64,000 nucleotides of DNA from Candidatus Gastranaerophilales bacterium (GCA_944324305.1 CALUVV010000001.1:332651-396650), one strand, 5' to 3'. Positions 26,571-36,360 are shown, numbered from the stretch's first letter. A program made the numbers and translations. The notes: generated by a model from the letters alone, not told the origin.

Positions 26571-26586
26571 TACAATATATATTGTA
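26571..26586. promoter_or_regulatory. 16-base palindrome at the promoter of the 26298 gene
   Basis: TACAATATATATTGTA is perfectly self-complementary and sits at the -10 region, 17-18 bp from a minus-strand TTGACT (26608-26603). Candidate repressor site. Confidence 0.45.
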
Positions 26587-26744
26587 GCTATTTATTTACA
26601 TAAGTCAAGGTAAAAAGAAAAGCCACACATATCAGCGTGACTTTTGAACAATAATCTTGGGAGGAGATTTGGGGATAGTTGTACATGCATGATAATGCAA
26701 GCATGCTTTTTTTGTTACACATGAAATTCAAAAGTTAATAAAAA

Positions 26745-26773
26745 TTTACAATTCCTTGATTTTATACTATAAT
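26745..26773 (+). promoter_or_regulatory. Promoter of aroQ
   Basis: TTTACA (26745-26750), 17 bp, TATAAT (26768-26773), 19 bases before the aroQ ATG. Confidence 0.7.
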
Positions 26774-26792
26774 AGTGTTTAGAGGAAAAAGC

Positions 26793-27239
26793 ATGAAAAT
26801 AATTGTTATAAACGGCGTAAATATGAATATGCTTGGTTTACGGGAAACTGAAAAGTACGGAACCATGACATTAAAAGATTTGGAAAAAGAATTATATGCC
26901 TTCTCATTTGAACTCGGAATTGACATAGAAACATTTCAAAGTAATTTTGAAGGCGAAATTGTAGAAAAAATTCACTCGTCAAAAGACAATTTTGACGGCA
27001 TTGTAATAAATGCCGGAGCTTACACTCACACCAGCGTTGCCATTAGAGATGCAATTGCTTCTGTAGACCTTCCTGCAGTTGAAGTGCATATGACAAACAT
27101 TTATAAAAGAGAAGAATTCAGACATCATTCTTATCTTGCTCCCGTATGCATCGGACAAATATCGGGGTTTGGTGCAAACAGTTATAAATTGGGGCTGAAA
27201 GCAGTTGTCGATTATTTAAAAACTAATGACAACGAATGA
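26793..27239 (+). CDS. aroQ: Type II 3-dehydroquinate dehydratase
   Basis: AroQ converts 3-dehydroquinate to 3-dehydroshikimate in the shikimate pathway. From the ATG at 26793 (AGAGGAAAA upstream) the protein has 148 residues, the family length. Motifs: NGVNMNMLGLRE at the N-terminus, Tyr22 (KYG), QSNFEGEIVEKIH, VINAGAYTHTS, EVHMTN with His99, GFGANSY. An in-frame GTG at 26775 is rejected because it overlaps the spacing of the promoter and ribosome-binding site. Monocistronic as far as visible. Confidence 0.93.
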   Translation: MKIIVINGVNMNMLGLRETEKYGTMTLKDLEKELYAFSFELGIDIETFQSNFEGEIVEKIHSSKDNFDGIVINAGAYTHTSVAIRDAIASVDLPAVEVHMTNIYKREEFRHHSYLAPVCIGQISGFGANSYKLGLKAVVDYLKTNDNE

Positions 27240-27259
27240 AAATTTCTCGTGCATTGCCT

Positions 27260-27283
27260 CGTCATTGCAGATGTGCAATGACG
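27260..27283. repeat. Perfect hairpin after aroQ
   Basis: CGTCATTGCA (27260-27269) and TGCAATGACG (27274-27283) form a ten-base stem with loop GATG. No T-run follows on either strand, so it is not a classical terminator. It may be a small palindromic repeat or an RNA-processing site between the convergent genes. Confidence 0.5.
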
Positions 27284-27294
27284 AATTGAGGTAA

Positions 27295-27654
27295 TTATTT
27301 TTGAAATTCTTCAACAAAAGCTTTGCCGACTGCAAGAGCTTTTAATTCAGGATGTTCAATACCTGCTTCGGCATATTTTTTCTCAGCCAATTCCGCAACA
27401 TCAAGAGCCTGTTTAGCCAATTCGGGATTAGCCGCAAAAACTTTGATATCGTTTTCGAGATTGTCAACTTTCACCGCAGAGCGGTCAGCGGGGTTGTCGG
27501 GAATGTCTTTAATTTCTTTTGTCTGAACTTCAGGCTGCTGAACGGTTTGTGTATCCTGAACAGCTTCGGTTTTAACCTGTTCCGCTTTTTGTACCTGAGC
27601 TTGTGCCTGTTGTGGAATGCTTGGACCTTGCGCGTTTTTTGAAATTTCGTTCAT
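27295..27654 (-). CDS. Hypothetical Gln/Ala-rich protein
   Basis: 119 residues from the ATG at 27654, chosen because GAGG lies nine bases upstream; a GTG two codons earlier is too close. The first half is low-complexity and Gln/Val/Thr-rich (PQQAQAQVQKAEQVKTEAVQ), likely disordered; the second half is helical. No signal peptide. The composition resembles the disordered N-termini of the 51095 and 61511 proteins. Function unknown. Confidence 0.6.
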   Translation of the reverse strand: MNEISKNAQGPSIPQQAQAQVQKAEQVKTEAVQDTQTVQQPEVQTKEIKDIPDNPADRSAVKVDNLENDIKVFAANPELAKQALDVAELAEKKYAEAGIEHPELKALAVGKAFVEEFQK

Positions 27655-27906
27655 AGTCACATCCTCTTTTCTTTTTCGGGGTTACAGCACTTTGCCGCAA
27701 CTGTTTTTTGTATAACTCTATATTCTCGTTTTATGCTTTAAAACATCGAAACAAATTTTTTTGCTAGTTTGTAAAAAAAAAATTACAAAAATTAATATAT
27801 AATCTTTCTTTACAGACTGTTTATGATATATTTAAAGTACAGCGTAGATGATTTTAGTATATAAACGTTATATAAACTATACAACATTAAGGAAAGTATT
27901 GCAACT

Positions 27907-29025
27907 ATGAATTTTACTAATTTATTTAGTAACATAAATCCCAAAGAAGTTATCAGAAATCTGCCGGATGCGGTATTCGTGGTGGATTTTGACGGAAGAA
28001 TAGTCTGGGCTAACGACAAAGCCGCAATTATTTTTGAGAGTAAAGCAGCAGATTTAAAAGGGTTAAACTTTGACGAAATAGTTGCAAACGGACTGTTTCT
28101 GGCTGATAAGTCGCATTCTAAAAGAAATTCCGTTGTTACGGGAGCTTTCACCGTTGAAGGAAAAGAATTTTTTATAGAAATGAATGCTAAAAAATATGTT
28201 GAGCAGTATTTTATTACCATAAGAGATGTCACAGCTATGACAAACGTTCTTACAATCGCCGAAAGAACAGGAAGATTGAATAAAGAAAAAAACGTAATGT
28301 TTGTTAAGCTTTCAAATGAAATTAAATCGCCTATTCAGTCAATAATCGGATTTTCACAGGCTCTTTTAGACGGGCTGGGCGGTGAGATTAACGAAAAACA
28401 GAACAAATATGTTAAAATTATCAATAAAAATTCTACTGAATTGCTGCATTTTATGGAAAAATTCATAGAATTTGCACAGGCAGAATCTTCTTTGTTCAAC
28501 TGCGACAACCAGACATTTGACTTATCGAATACAATACAGGCTGTTGTTAAAAATAATGAAAATGCATTAAATGCAAAAAATTTAACCGTTAACTATGACT
28601 TTGAAGAATTTAATAAAAAAGCTGTATTCAGTGATGAGAACTGCGTAAAAATTATTTTACAAAATATTCTTGAAACATCAATAAAATTAACTGATGTCGG
28701 TTCAATTACGATTAAAGTCGACCATCCTGAAATGGATGCTGTTGAAAGATGCGGAGCAAAAATTCTTAACGACGCTAACAGTTTTTCTTATGTAAGAATT
28801 GCAATAACAGATACCGGTATGGGACTTGCCGAATCAGAACAGGAAGGTATTTTTGAACCTTATACACAGCTTGATAAAGCCCATAAGAAAACAATTCTGC
28901 GTTCTATAACACTCGGGACTGCCTACACAATGCTTAAACGTATGGGCGGTGCCGTATGGGTTAATTCGGAAGTAATGAAAGGGTCGACTTTCTGTATAAT
29001 TTTACCTGTTGAAAGGGAAATATAA
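27907..29025 (+). CDS. PAS-histidine-kinase-like protein lacking the phospho-acceptor histidine
   Basis: 372 residues: PAS domain (about 15-110), a HisKA-like dimerisation segment and a HATPase_c domain (about 245-372). In the H-box the usual F-x-x-x-SHELRTPL is KLSNEIKSPI (134-142), with Asn137 in place of His. The N-box keeps one Asn (Asn253 in LQNILETSIKLT) but not the second; G1 is intact (DTGMGL, 302-307); G2 is eroded. It is probably a sensor pseudokinase. No response regulator is adjacent; the sugar-type ABC ATPase gene starts 15 bases downstream and is likely co-transcribed. Confidence 0.82.
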   Translation: MNFTNLFSNINPKEVIRNLPDAVFVVDFDGRIVWANDKAAIIFESKAADLKGLNFDEIVANGLFLADKSHSKRNSVVTGAFTVEGKEFFIEMNAKKYVEQYFITIRDVTAMTNVLTIAERTGRLNKEKNVMFVKLSNEIKSPIQSIIGFSQALLDGLGGEINEKQNKYVKIINKNSTELLHFMEKFIEFAQAESSLFNCDNQTFDLSNTIQAVVKNNENALNAKNLTVNYDFEEFNKKAVFSDENCVKIILQNILETSIKLTDVGSITIKVDHPEMDAVERCGAKILNDANSFSYVRIAITDTGMGLAESEQEGIFEPYTQLDKAHKKTILRSITLGTAYTMLKRMGGAVWVNSEVMKGSTFCIILPVEREI

Positions 29026-29040
29026 GTAAAGAGGGCAAAA

Positions 29041-30039
29041 ATGAGTAATGTTACATTAAAAAACGTTACTAAAATCTACGACACAAAAAAAGTTATAGAT
29101 AACGTTGATTTAACTATTAATGATAAAGAATTTGTAGTTCTTGTCGGGGCTTCGGGATGCGGGAAATCAACACTTTTAAGAATGATTGCGGGACTTGAAG
29201 ATATAACCGGAGGTGAAATCTTTATCGGCGATAAAAAGGTTAACGACGTACACCCGAAAGACAGAGATATTGCTTTTGTATTCCAGAGTTACGCTCTCTA
29301 TCCCCACATGACGGTTAGAGAAAATATTGCTTTCGGTCTTAAAATGAGAAAAATTGATAAGGATACTATTGACAAAAAAGTACGGGAAGCCGCAGAAATT
29401 CTCGATTTGGGAGAATATCTGGACAGAAAGCCTAAACAGCTTTCAGGCGGTCAAAGACAGCGCGTTGCTCTCGGACGCGCTATTGTAAGAAACCCTAAAG
29501 TATTTCTTATGGATGAGCCTTTATCAAATTTAGATGCAAAATTACGCGTACAAATGCGCTCTGAAATAAAAAAACTGCACGAAAAATTACAAACGACATT
29601 TATCTATGTAACACACGATCAGACAGAAGCTCTTACAATGGGTGACAGGGTTGTGGTACTCGATAAAGGAGTAATTCAACAGGCAGCAAGCCCCGAAGAA
29701 ATTTATAATAACCCGGCAAACACTTTTGTGGCAGGTTTTGTGGGTTCTCCGCAGATGAACTTTATTGACAGCAAAGACTTTCCGTTTGAAACAAAAGAGA
29801 ACGTAATTGTCGGAATTCGTCCCGAAAAAATGGTTTGCGGCGGAGAAATAAAACTTAATGTTGATATTGAAATAACAGAACTTTTAGGAAGCGAAAAAAT
29901 AGCATACTTTAATATTGGCGGCAGAAAATGTTCGGCCAAACTTCCTGCTGACTATAATATTGACAGTACTCTGGAATTAAGTATAAACCCGAAAGATTTA
30001 TACTTCTTTGACGCGCAGACAGGAAACAGAGTATATTAA
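29041..30039 (+). CDS. Sugar ABC transporter ATP-binding protein (MsmK/UgpC/MalK type)
   Basis: 332 residues. Walker A GASGCGKST (36-44), Q-loop FQSYALYPHMT, signature LSGGQRQ (134-140), Walker B FLMDEP (155-160), H-loop YVTHDQTEAL, then a TOBE domain (about 235-332). These ATPases energise carbohydrate importers and can serve several permeases. No permease is adjacent; the MalG-type permease at 645 could be one client. The TOBE part is slightly short compared with MalK (about 370). Confidence 0.9.
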   Translation: MSNVTLKNVTKIYDTKKVIDNVDLTINDKEFVVLVGASGCGKSTLLRMIAGLEDITGGEIFIGDKKVNDVHPKDRDIAFVFQSYALYPHMTVRENIAFGLKMRKIDKDTIDKKVREAAEILDLGEYLDRKPKQLSGGQRQRVALGRAIVRNPKVFLMDEPLSNLDAKLRVQMRSEIKKLHEKLQTTFIYVTHDQTEALTMGDRVVVLDKGVIQQAASPEEIYNNPANTFVAGFVGSPQMNFIDSKDFPFETKENVIVGIRPEKMVCGGEIKLNVDIEITELLGSEKIAYFNIGGRKCSAKLPADYNIDSTLELSINPKDLYFFDAQTGNRVY

Positions 30040-30197
30040 TCTCTGTAATTGCAATCATCTTCCACCCATATAATCGTTATATTAAGCGGTTTTGCAAAAG
30101 GGTTTACCGTATGAATACCAGAAAAAGTGTTTTGCGCTATTGAATCGTAAAACTTAATTTTTTCGGATAATTTTTTGGTATAATCTAATAAATTCAT
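30036..30197 (-). CDS. Small hypothetical protein (53 residues)
   Basis: An ATG at 30197 opens 53 codons to a TAA at 30036-30038, starting MNLLDYTKKLSEKIKFYDSI and ending VEDDCNYRD. AGGGAA lies about ten bases before the ATG. The composition (amphipathic Lys-rich helix, then a Pro/Ile strand region) looks like real protein. The stop overlaps the end of the convergent ABC ATPase gene. The rest of the 30040-30352 gap shows only the rubrerythrin leader. Confidence 0.5.
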   Translation of the reverse strand: MNLLDYTKKLSEKIKFYDSIAQNTFSGIHTVNPFAKPLNITIIWVEDDCNYRD

Positions 30198-30352
30198 AAT
30201 TCAATTCCCTGCTTATACATAATCTATTATCAATGTTTTTTGCCCGGGTATAATCCGACTTAGGAGCTATAATTATCAATATTTAATAGTTAATACGGGT
30301 AATATCATCTTCCGTAAAAAGTTTTTAAAATACTTCAACGGAGGTTAAAACA

Positions 30353-30931
30353 ATGACAGATAGAAGGCTTAAAGGAACTAAAACAGAACAAAACTTAATC
30401 AATGCATTTGCAGGCGAGTCTCAGGCAAGAAACAGATATACATATTTTGCAAAAAAAGCAAAAGAAGAAGGTTATGAACAAATTTCCGAAATTTTTTGCA
30501 TGACTGCCGATAACGAAAAAGAACATGCAAAATTATTTTATGAATACTTAGGAGATATAAGAGGGCACGTCGATGCCGAATATCCGTTTGAGCTGGGTAC
30601 AACCGAAGAAAATCTTGAAAGTGCAGCAGCTGGTGAAAAAGAAGAATGGTCTTTTCTTTATGCCGACGGTGAAAAAACAGCACGTGAAGAAGGATTTGAC
30701 GATATTGCAGACACTTTCCACTATGTAATTGAAGCAGAAAAGCATCACGAACAGCGATACTTAAAACTGCTTGAAAATATTAAAAATGATACCGTATTTT
30801 CAAAAGAAAAAGAAACATATTGGATGTGCAGAGAATGCGGCTACGTTCACCATGGAAAATCCGCCCCGAAAAAATGCCCGAACTGTCATCATCCGCAGGC
30901 ATATTTTCAGGTTTTATGCGAAAATTATTAG
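30353..30931 (+). CDS. rbr: Rubrerythrin
   Basis: 192 residues, a non-haem di-iron peroxidase that reduces hydrogen peroxide in anaerobes. The ferritin-like domain shows GESQARNRY (21-29) and DNEKEHAK (53-60) iron ligands and a second pair near EEGFDDIADTF and EAEKHHEQRY. The C-terminal rubredoxin-like domain has Cys159-x2-Cys162 and Cys175-x2-Cys178. GGAGG precedes the ATG. It points to an anaerobic or microaerophilic lifestyle. Confidence 0.93.
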   Translation: MTDRRLKGTKTEQNLINAFAGESQARNRYTYFAKKAKEEGYEQISEIFCMTADNEKEHAKLFYEYLGDIRGHVDAEYPFELGTTEENLESAAAGEKEEWSFLYADGEKTAREEGFDDIADTFHYVIEAEKHHEQRYLKLLENIKNDTVFSKEKETYWMCRECGYVHHGKSAPKKCPNCHHPQAYFQVLCENY

Positions 30932-31025
30932 GAGCGTAGCCGCTCCACCCACCATTTGGGTTATGCATAAGTTTATACAATCTTAACTAAAGAAGAAGCG
31001 TGCCGCTCCACCCGCCATTTGGGTA
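30931..31025. repeat. Pair of imperfect palindromic direct repeats
   Basis: GCCGCTCCACCC-R-CCATTTGGGT occurs at 30939-30962 and 31002-31025, 63 bp apart. Each copy is preceded by a partner arm (GGAGCG or GAAGCG) that pairs with CGCTCC, and contains CCCRCCATTTGGG, itself a small hairpin. It could act as a terminator-like or repetitive extragenic element after rubrerythrin. Confidence 0.5.
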
Positions 31026-31089
31026 TAACCATAAAACATTAACATTGTAACATTTTCCCGAAATCCTTTAAATTTATACATTTTAATCG

Positions 31090-31095
31090 TATAAT
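31090..31095 (+). promoter_or_regulatory. -10 box of the AsmA-like gene
   Basis: TATAAT ends 11 bases before the ATG at 31107, leaving at most a five-base leader and no ribosome-binding site. Confidence 0.45.
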
Positions 31096-31106
31096 CTTAT
31101 CAGGTT

Positions 31107-34100
31107 ATGGGCAGGAATTTCAAAATTTTAATAACATTATTAGCATTAACGGTTTTGTACGGTGCCTATTACCGCGGCATACCTGCTGTTGTTAATCTGC
31201 CGAAACGAGTTCATCTTATCGAACAGACGGTTTTGAATGAAGCAGGTTATAAAATTGACCTTAAAAATCCTTCTTTAAAAATGGGATTAATTCCGTCCGT
31301 TTGGGTTAAGGCCGATAATTTTGCAATCTTGAACGACGACGGTTCTAAAGCTCTTGAAATTCAAAATCCTTATATTAATATAAGGATTTTACCGCTTATA
31401 TTTAAAGAATTGGATATCAAACATTTTTCAGCAGATAATATTAACGCAAATTTAGTGTTTGACACGGATTCCAAACTCAAGCTGGGGCAATATCCGCTTG
31501 AAACGGAAATAAAAACACCGCTCAAACTTAAGCATGCGGCAATTTATCTTGACGGTTACAAAGTAAACCTTGATGATAAAGTTCAGTCAAAAAAGATTAA
31601 TCTCGACGGGAAATACTTAACGGTTAAGGATTTTACCTTTGACAAACATTTGAATTTTTCTACCATTGCAGATATGAAAGCAGGCGTAAGAAAAACTTTA
31701 ATTAATGCCGATGTTGATTTGAAACTTCCGGTTAACCAAATCTCCGACGATCAATGCGATATTTCGGGGCATATTGTAAACCTTAATTTATCGGATTTTT
31801 CGATTTATGCAAAATCTCTTTCAAAAAACAAAATAAAATCTCTGTCGGGGATAATAAATTTTACGGCTAAAACAGAAACCGCCGCCGATAATCATAAACA
31901 GATTAAAACCAATCTTTACGTTAATAACCTCGGGATTTTGAAAGATGATACAGCAGAATCAATTTACTTTAAAGATAAACTTACTGTAAAAACAGATATT
32001 AATACAATTAAAAACGGTATTGAAATAAATGAGATGAAAATATCAGGCAAAGGCATAAGTGCTTTTACATCAGGAAAAATTACAAAATTAAACTCAAAAC
32101 TGCCTGATTTGGATTTGAAAGTTACCGTAAATAAATCAAAGGCGGAAAATATTATTTCCTTGCTTCCGGGCGAGCCGGATTTGTCGCCTGATATTAATCT
32201 TCTTCTCCTGAAGAAAACAGGTTTTTGGGGCGATGCTGCAGGAAATCTCGAAATTAAAGGGAAAGCGGATTTTCCTGATGTATACGGAAACATTCTTGTT
32301 GCAAACGCTTACATGGTTAAACCAATTCCAAACGCTGACAAAGCAGTCATAAAAATAGCTTTTAACGGCGATAAGCTGAATTTAGATGTCAAAGTTCCGA
32401 CCTCGCAGACAGAAACAGTCTTTGTAAAAGGACCTATTAATCTTTTCAATGATAAATATGCGGATTTAAATATTACAAGTACAGATAACGTCGACCTTAA
32501 AACAGCACAAATCGTGTTAAACCCGCTGCATGAAATTTTGCACTTCGATATCGGTCCCGTTCCCATTATGGATATTAAAGGTAAAGGCGGAATAAATCTT
32601 CATGTAATAGGTACAAGAGAAAACCCGCACGGCTGGGGGCAATTCCGATTTAAAAACGCAACAGTATCTTTTCTTGATATTCATAATATGCTATTAACAA
32701 ACGGGTCGGGAACTCTTGATTTTGATAATCAGAATACATTTTTTCAAACCAAATCGGCATCTCTTAACGGAAAACCTGTTTCAGTCAAAGGTACCTGTTC
32801 GCTTATCGGAGAACTAAATTTTGATGTGCTGGCACACGGCCAGGATTTAGGTAAACTGCTAAAAACAGTAAAAACATCCCCGATGCTTGCTGATATTCAA
32901 AAGCTGATTGAACCCGTTGAAAACGCAAACGGTCCTGCTAATCTTACAATAAATCTCACAGGTAAAGTTAAAAACCCCAAAGATATTGTTTTTAACAAAA
33001 ACCTTTTTGCAAAAGGAAAAATTGAACTGCTTTCAGATAATATTAAGATTAAAGGAGTTCCAGCTTCAATTTCAAAAACTTCGGGCGTTGTAAATTTTAT
33101 CAACACCGATGCGGACTTTAAACTTGCTTCAAACCTTGATAAGTCGCAAATTAAAATAGAAGGAAAAATTAAAGATAACAATACTGAGATTAAATTTGCT
33201 TCCGGCAAATTTAATCTCGGCGACGGTTTAAATACTCTGCCCGCTTCGGTTAAAGTTCCTTACAAAAAAGACCTTGCAGCTATTAATACAAGCTTTACGG
33301 GCAGATACAACGGAAGTATTCAGGATATTAATTTTGACAACATTTATCTGAAAGGAAAAATTTATTCGGATAAATCATCAAAGAGCGTAATTGTTGTGGA
33401 TAACAGTTCTTTTGAACTTAATAACTCAACATTTAAACTTCCTCTTTTGAAAGGCACTTTTAAAAACAGTCCTTACAATATTTCATTAAATATTTCAAAA
33501 ATGTTCAGTCCGCAAAGAGTTGTCAACGGAAACTGCAAGATAACCTCACTGGATTTGAACCTTATTAACGATAATGCTCTGCAATATATTCTTCCGCCTG
33601 AAACTGCCAAACAGCTTAAAGATATTGATTTTCTGAACGGAAATATAAACCTTGCCGCAAAAATTAAAAATAATAACCTTAATGCATATACAAAACTTGA
33701 TGACATAAGTCTGCTATACAAGCCGAAACGTATTAAACTTACAATAAACAGCGGCGATATGCTGTTAAGAAATAATCTCCTTCGCCTTAATAAAATTAAT
33801 GCACTGCTAGGAAAGATGCCTGTATTTATAAACGGAGAAATTGCAAACGTTCAAAAAAATCCTAACCTTAATCTTTACGTAAATGCAAAACCCAATCAGG
33901 AATTCTTTGACCAGTTCTTTAATAACAAATCCGTTTATCCTATAAAATTAAAAGGAGATGCAATTTTAACATCCTATCTCAGAGGGACAGCCGGATATTT
34001 AAATGCAAAATCAACATTCAATATTTCGGATAATTCAAGTTTATATTATATGGGAGCTTCAATCGGAGATGCGGAAAATCCGGTAAAAATAACAGCAGAC

Positions 34101-35561
34101 ACGACTTATTCTCCTGACAGATTAAGAATTAACAACTTCCAATATGACAAAATTATAACTTCTCAAAATAACAGACCTTTTGTTAACCCGCAGCTTACCG
34201 CACAGGGTACTATTAACTTAATAAGCGATAATATTATAGGATTTAACAATTTCAGAGTTAAAACACAAACACCTACAGATGCAAAAATATTTAACATAAT
34301 TTTCCGCAAACCTTTTATGAAACAAGGAGTATTCACATCTGACCTTATATTAAACGGGACTTCCGTTAATCCGAAAATAAAAGGGGAAATGGATATTACA
34401 AGTATTGATATTCCGTTCTTCGATTCAACCATCAGAGATATAAATCTTGATTTCAAAAATGATAAAATAATTATAGAAAGCAAAGGAACAGTAGTTACAA
34501 ACGATGTTTACCTCGACGCTGTTGTAAAAAATCAACTCATACCGCCTTACACGGTTCAAGACCTAAAAGTTAAACTTGCAGATCTGAATATTAATAAAAT
34601 AACAGATACTTTACGGGACATTGAAGCAGAAGCAACCAGAAATCCTGCCTATGGAACTAACAGCAATATCCCTCCATTCGATATAACACAGCTTATAATT
34701 AATAAAGCAGATATACAAGCTGATAAAATAAAGGTTAGGAATATAAATGCTGATAATTTCAGCGCAAACCTTACTCTTGATAAACAAGGAACGGTCGAAA
34801 CCAAAAATTTTAAGTTCAATATTGCCGAAGGAACAGTTAACGGAAACTTTAACCATAATCTTAAAAGCCATAAAACAAATCTGGACATAAATCTAAATAA
34901 AGCAAATGCATTGATTATGTCAGAGGCATTATTTGATTTAAAAGGTCAAGTTTACGGATCTGTTAACGGAGAGTTTAATTTAAACTGTACGGGAGCTTCT
35001 CAGGAACAATGTTTTAGAACACTTTCAGGCGAAGGAACATTCGAAATTGCAGACGGGAAAATGCCCAAACTCGGATCGCTCGAATATCTTTTGAAAGCCG
35101 GAAATTTATTGAAAGGCGGTTTCACCGGACTTTCTATAAACAGCCTTATAGATTTAATCACTCCGCTGAAAACAGGAAACTTTGACAGTATATCAGGAAA
35201 TATTCACATAAGCGAAGGAACTGCCGATAAAATTAATATTTATTCTGACGGTCACGATCTTAATATGTATATGACAGGTTCATATAATCTTCTTACATCA
35301 ATTGCTGATATGAAAATTTACGGTAGTCTTTCAAAAAACATTACAACAGTTTTCGGCAAAATAAAAAATGCGTCTTTAAATACTTTGTTTAATACAATCC
35401 CCGGAATAAACGATGCAACAGAAAAATTGCTTCTGCAGGAAGATATAAGCAGAATTCCGAATATTAAAGACGCTACAAATATTTACAGAATATTTGCCGT
35501 TGATATCAATGGTGACATCAACGGCACAAATTATGTAAAAAGTTTCAAATGGGTTAAATAA
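31107..35561 (+). CDS. Giant AsmA/TamB-like envelope protein
   Basis: 1484 residues with one N-terminal membrane anchor (about 7-27) followed by an extremely long beta-rich repeat region and a C-terminal AsmA-like domain (GEGTFEIADGKMPKLG, then ISGNIHISEGTADKINIYSDG). This is the architecture of AsmA, TamB and YhdP proteins, which bridge inner and outer membrane and carry phospholipids in a hydrophobic groove. A gram-negative-type envelope is implied. It stands alone between the rubrerythrin gene and the convergent locus E pilin-like gene. The exact subfamily cannot be fixed without a profile search. Confidence 0.75.
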   Translation: MGRNFKILITLLALTVLYGAYYRGIPAVVNLPKRVHLIEQTVLNEAGYKIDLKNPSLKMGLIPSVWVKADNFAILNDDGSKALEIQNPYINIRILPLIFKELDIKHFSADNINANLVFDTDSKLKLGQYPLETEIKTPLKLKHAAIYLDGYKVNLDDKVQSKKINLDGKYLTVKDFTFDKHLNFSTIADMKAGVRKTLINADVDLKLPVNQISDDQCDISGHIVNLNLSDFSIYAKSLSKNKIKSLSGIINFTAKTETAADNHKQIKTNLYVNNLGILKDDTAESIYFKDKLTVKTDINTIKNGIEINEMKISGKGISAFTSGKITKLNSKLPDLDLKVTVNKSKAENIISLLPGEPDLSPDINLLLLKKTGFWGDAAGNLEIKGKADFPDVYGNILVANAYMVKPIPNADKAVIKIAFNGDKLNLDVKVPTSQTETVFVKGPINLFNDKYADLNITSTDNVDLKTAQIVLNPLHEILHFDIGPVPIMDIKGKGGINLHVIGTRENPHGWGQFRFKNATVSFLDIHNMLLTNGSGTLDFDNQNTFFQTKSASLNGKPVSVKGTCSLIGELNFDVLAHGQDLGKLLKTVKTSPMLADIQKLIEPVENANGPANLTINLTGKVKNPKDIVFNKNLFAKGKIELLSDNIKIKGVPASISKTSGVVNFINTDADFKLASNLDKSQIKIEGKIKDNNTEIKFASGKFNLGDGLNTLPASVKVPYKKDLAAINTSFTGRYNGSIQDINFDNIYLKGKIYSDKSSKSVIVVDNSSFELNNSTFKLPLLKGTFKNSPYNISLNISKMFSPQRVVNGNCKITSLDLNLINDNALQYILPPETAKQLKDIDFLNGNINLAAKIKNNNLNAYTKLDDISLLYKPKRIKLTINSGDMLLRNNLLRLNKINALLGKMPVFINGEIANVQKNPNLNLYVNAKPNQEFFDQFFNNKSVYPIKLKGDAILTSYLRGTAGYLNAKSTFNISDNSSLYYMGASIGDAENPVKITADTTYSPDRLRINNFQYDKIITSQNNRPFVNPQLTAQGTINLISDNIIGFNNFRVKTQTPTDAKIFNIIFRKPFMKQGVFTSDLILNGTSVNPKIKGEMDITSIDIPFFDSTIRDINLDFKNDKIIIESKGTVVTNDVYLDAVVKNQLIPPYTVQDLKVKLADLNINKITDTLRDIEAEATRNPAYGTNSNIPPFDITQLIINKADIQADKIKVRNINADNFSANLTLDKQGTVETKNFKFNIAEGTVNGNFNHNLKSHKTNLDINLNKANALIMSEALFDLKGQVYGSVNGEFNLNCTGASQEQCFRTLSGEGTFEIADGKMPKLGSLEYLLKAGNLLKGGFTGLSINSLIDLITPLKTGNFDSISGNIHISEGTADKINIYSDGHDLNMYMTGSYNLLTSIADMKIYGSLSKNITTVFGKIKNASLNTLFNTIPGINDATEKLLLQEDISRIPNIKDATNIYRIFAVDINGDINGTNYVKSFKWVK

Positions 35562-35573
35562 AGAATACTTTGT

Positions 35574-36334
35574 TTAATATGTCATTTCCCAGTTATCATT
35601 GAGGATTTTACCGAAGCAGCCAGTCCATGCTCCGGAAGATGACGAGTAGCACCCTTGGCTGAAACCATCTTCTCTTTGTTCATCAGTTAACGGTGCTCCA
35701 CTGCCATCTACTGTACTATTATAATCATCAATTACTCCGTTATTATAAATATACATAATAAATAAGTCCCTGCCAACAACATTCGGTCCCTTAGCACCGT
35801 TTATGTCAACATCCAGGCAGAGAGGGAAAGTACTGTTTACTCCGTAACCGATTGATACACCGTCAGCAAGAGTTATAAATCTTTTTTGAGTAGTGTATGG
35901 AGAAGCAGAAGAATTAATCATTCTGTAACTTCCTTTTTCAGGGAAACAAGGTGTGCTTGTACTGCCGCAGTCATTAACAATATTAAAGTAGGAAGTCCAA
36001 AAAGAATCAAAATCAGTCAACAAACCTGCTTCTTTTAAGTTCACTGCATTTTTATCTGTCTGAAATCTCACTAAAGCTTGTGATAATTGATTATAAAACT
36101 TATGAAGCTGTACAACATAAGTTTTGCGTTGATGATTTTGCATCAAAGACGGAACAGTCATTGCCGAAACTACACCGATTATTCCTAATGTTACCAATAC
36201 TTCCGCCAGAGTAAATGCGGGTTTAGGAGCTACAGAATTGCCCCCCCCCCGACTGTTTCGCAGGTAGACACATCAGCACAAGCTTTATGAAACTTATGAC
36301 AAAAGAGCCTCTGCTTTGTTTTAAATACTTTCAT
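35574..36334 (-). CDS. Prepilin-like protein with G10 tract; out of frame as read (locus E)
   Basis: AAAGGAGC and ATG at 36334 begin a 28-codon leader (MKVFKTKQRLFCHKF...STCETV) before G10 (36241-36250). Ten G gives GCA ATT CTG TAG, a 34-residue product; eleven G reads GGGGNSVAPKPA into FTLAEVLVTLGIIGVVSAM. From there to about residue 110 of the pilin part it differs from locus A at only two or three positions, then diverges in two patches. Shared ending FGKILNDNWEMTY. The long pre-tract leader with three Cys is peculiar to this copy. Confidence 0.8.
36241..36250 (-). repeat. G10 homopolymer switch, locus E
   Basis: Ten G on the coding strand, followed by CAATTCTGTAGCTCC as in locus H. The zero frame ends at that TAG. 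Confidence 0.85.
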
Positions 36335-36360
36335 TTTTGCTCCTTTCTTTATGTATTTAA

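Noticed and set aside
26687..26713. Hairpin with T-run before aroQ as a terminator or attenuator
   Set aside because: The stem is only five base pairs and lies upstream of the aroQ promoter.
27260..27283. Rho-independent terminator after aroQ
   Set aside because: The hairpin is perfect but no T-run follows on either strand, so I list it only as a hairpin.
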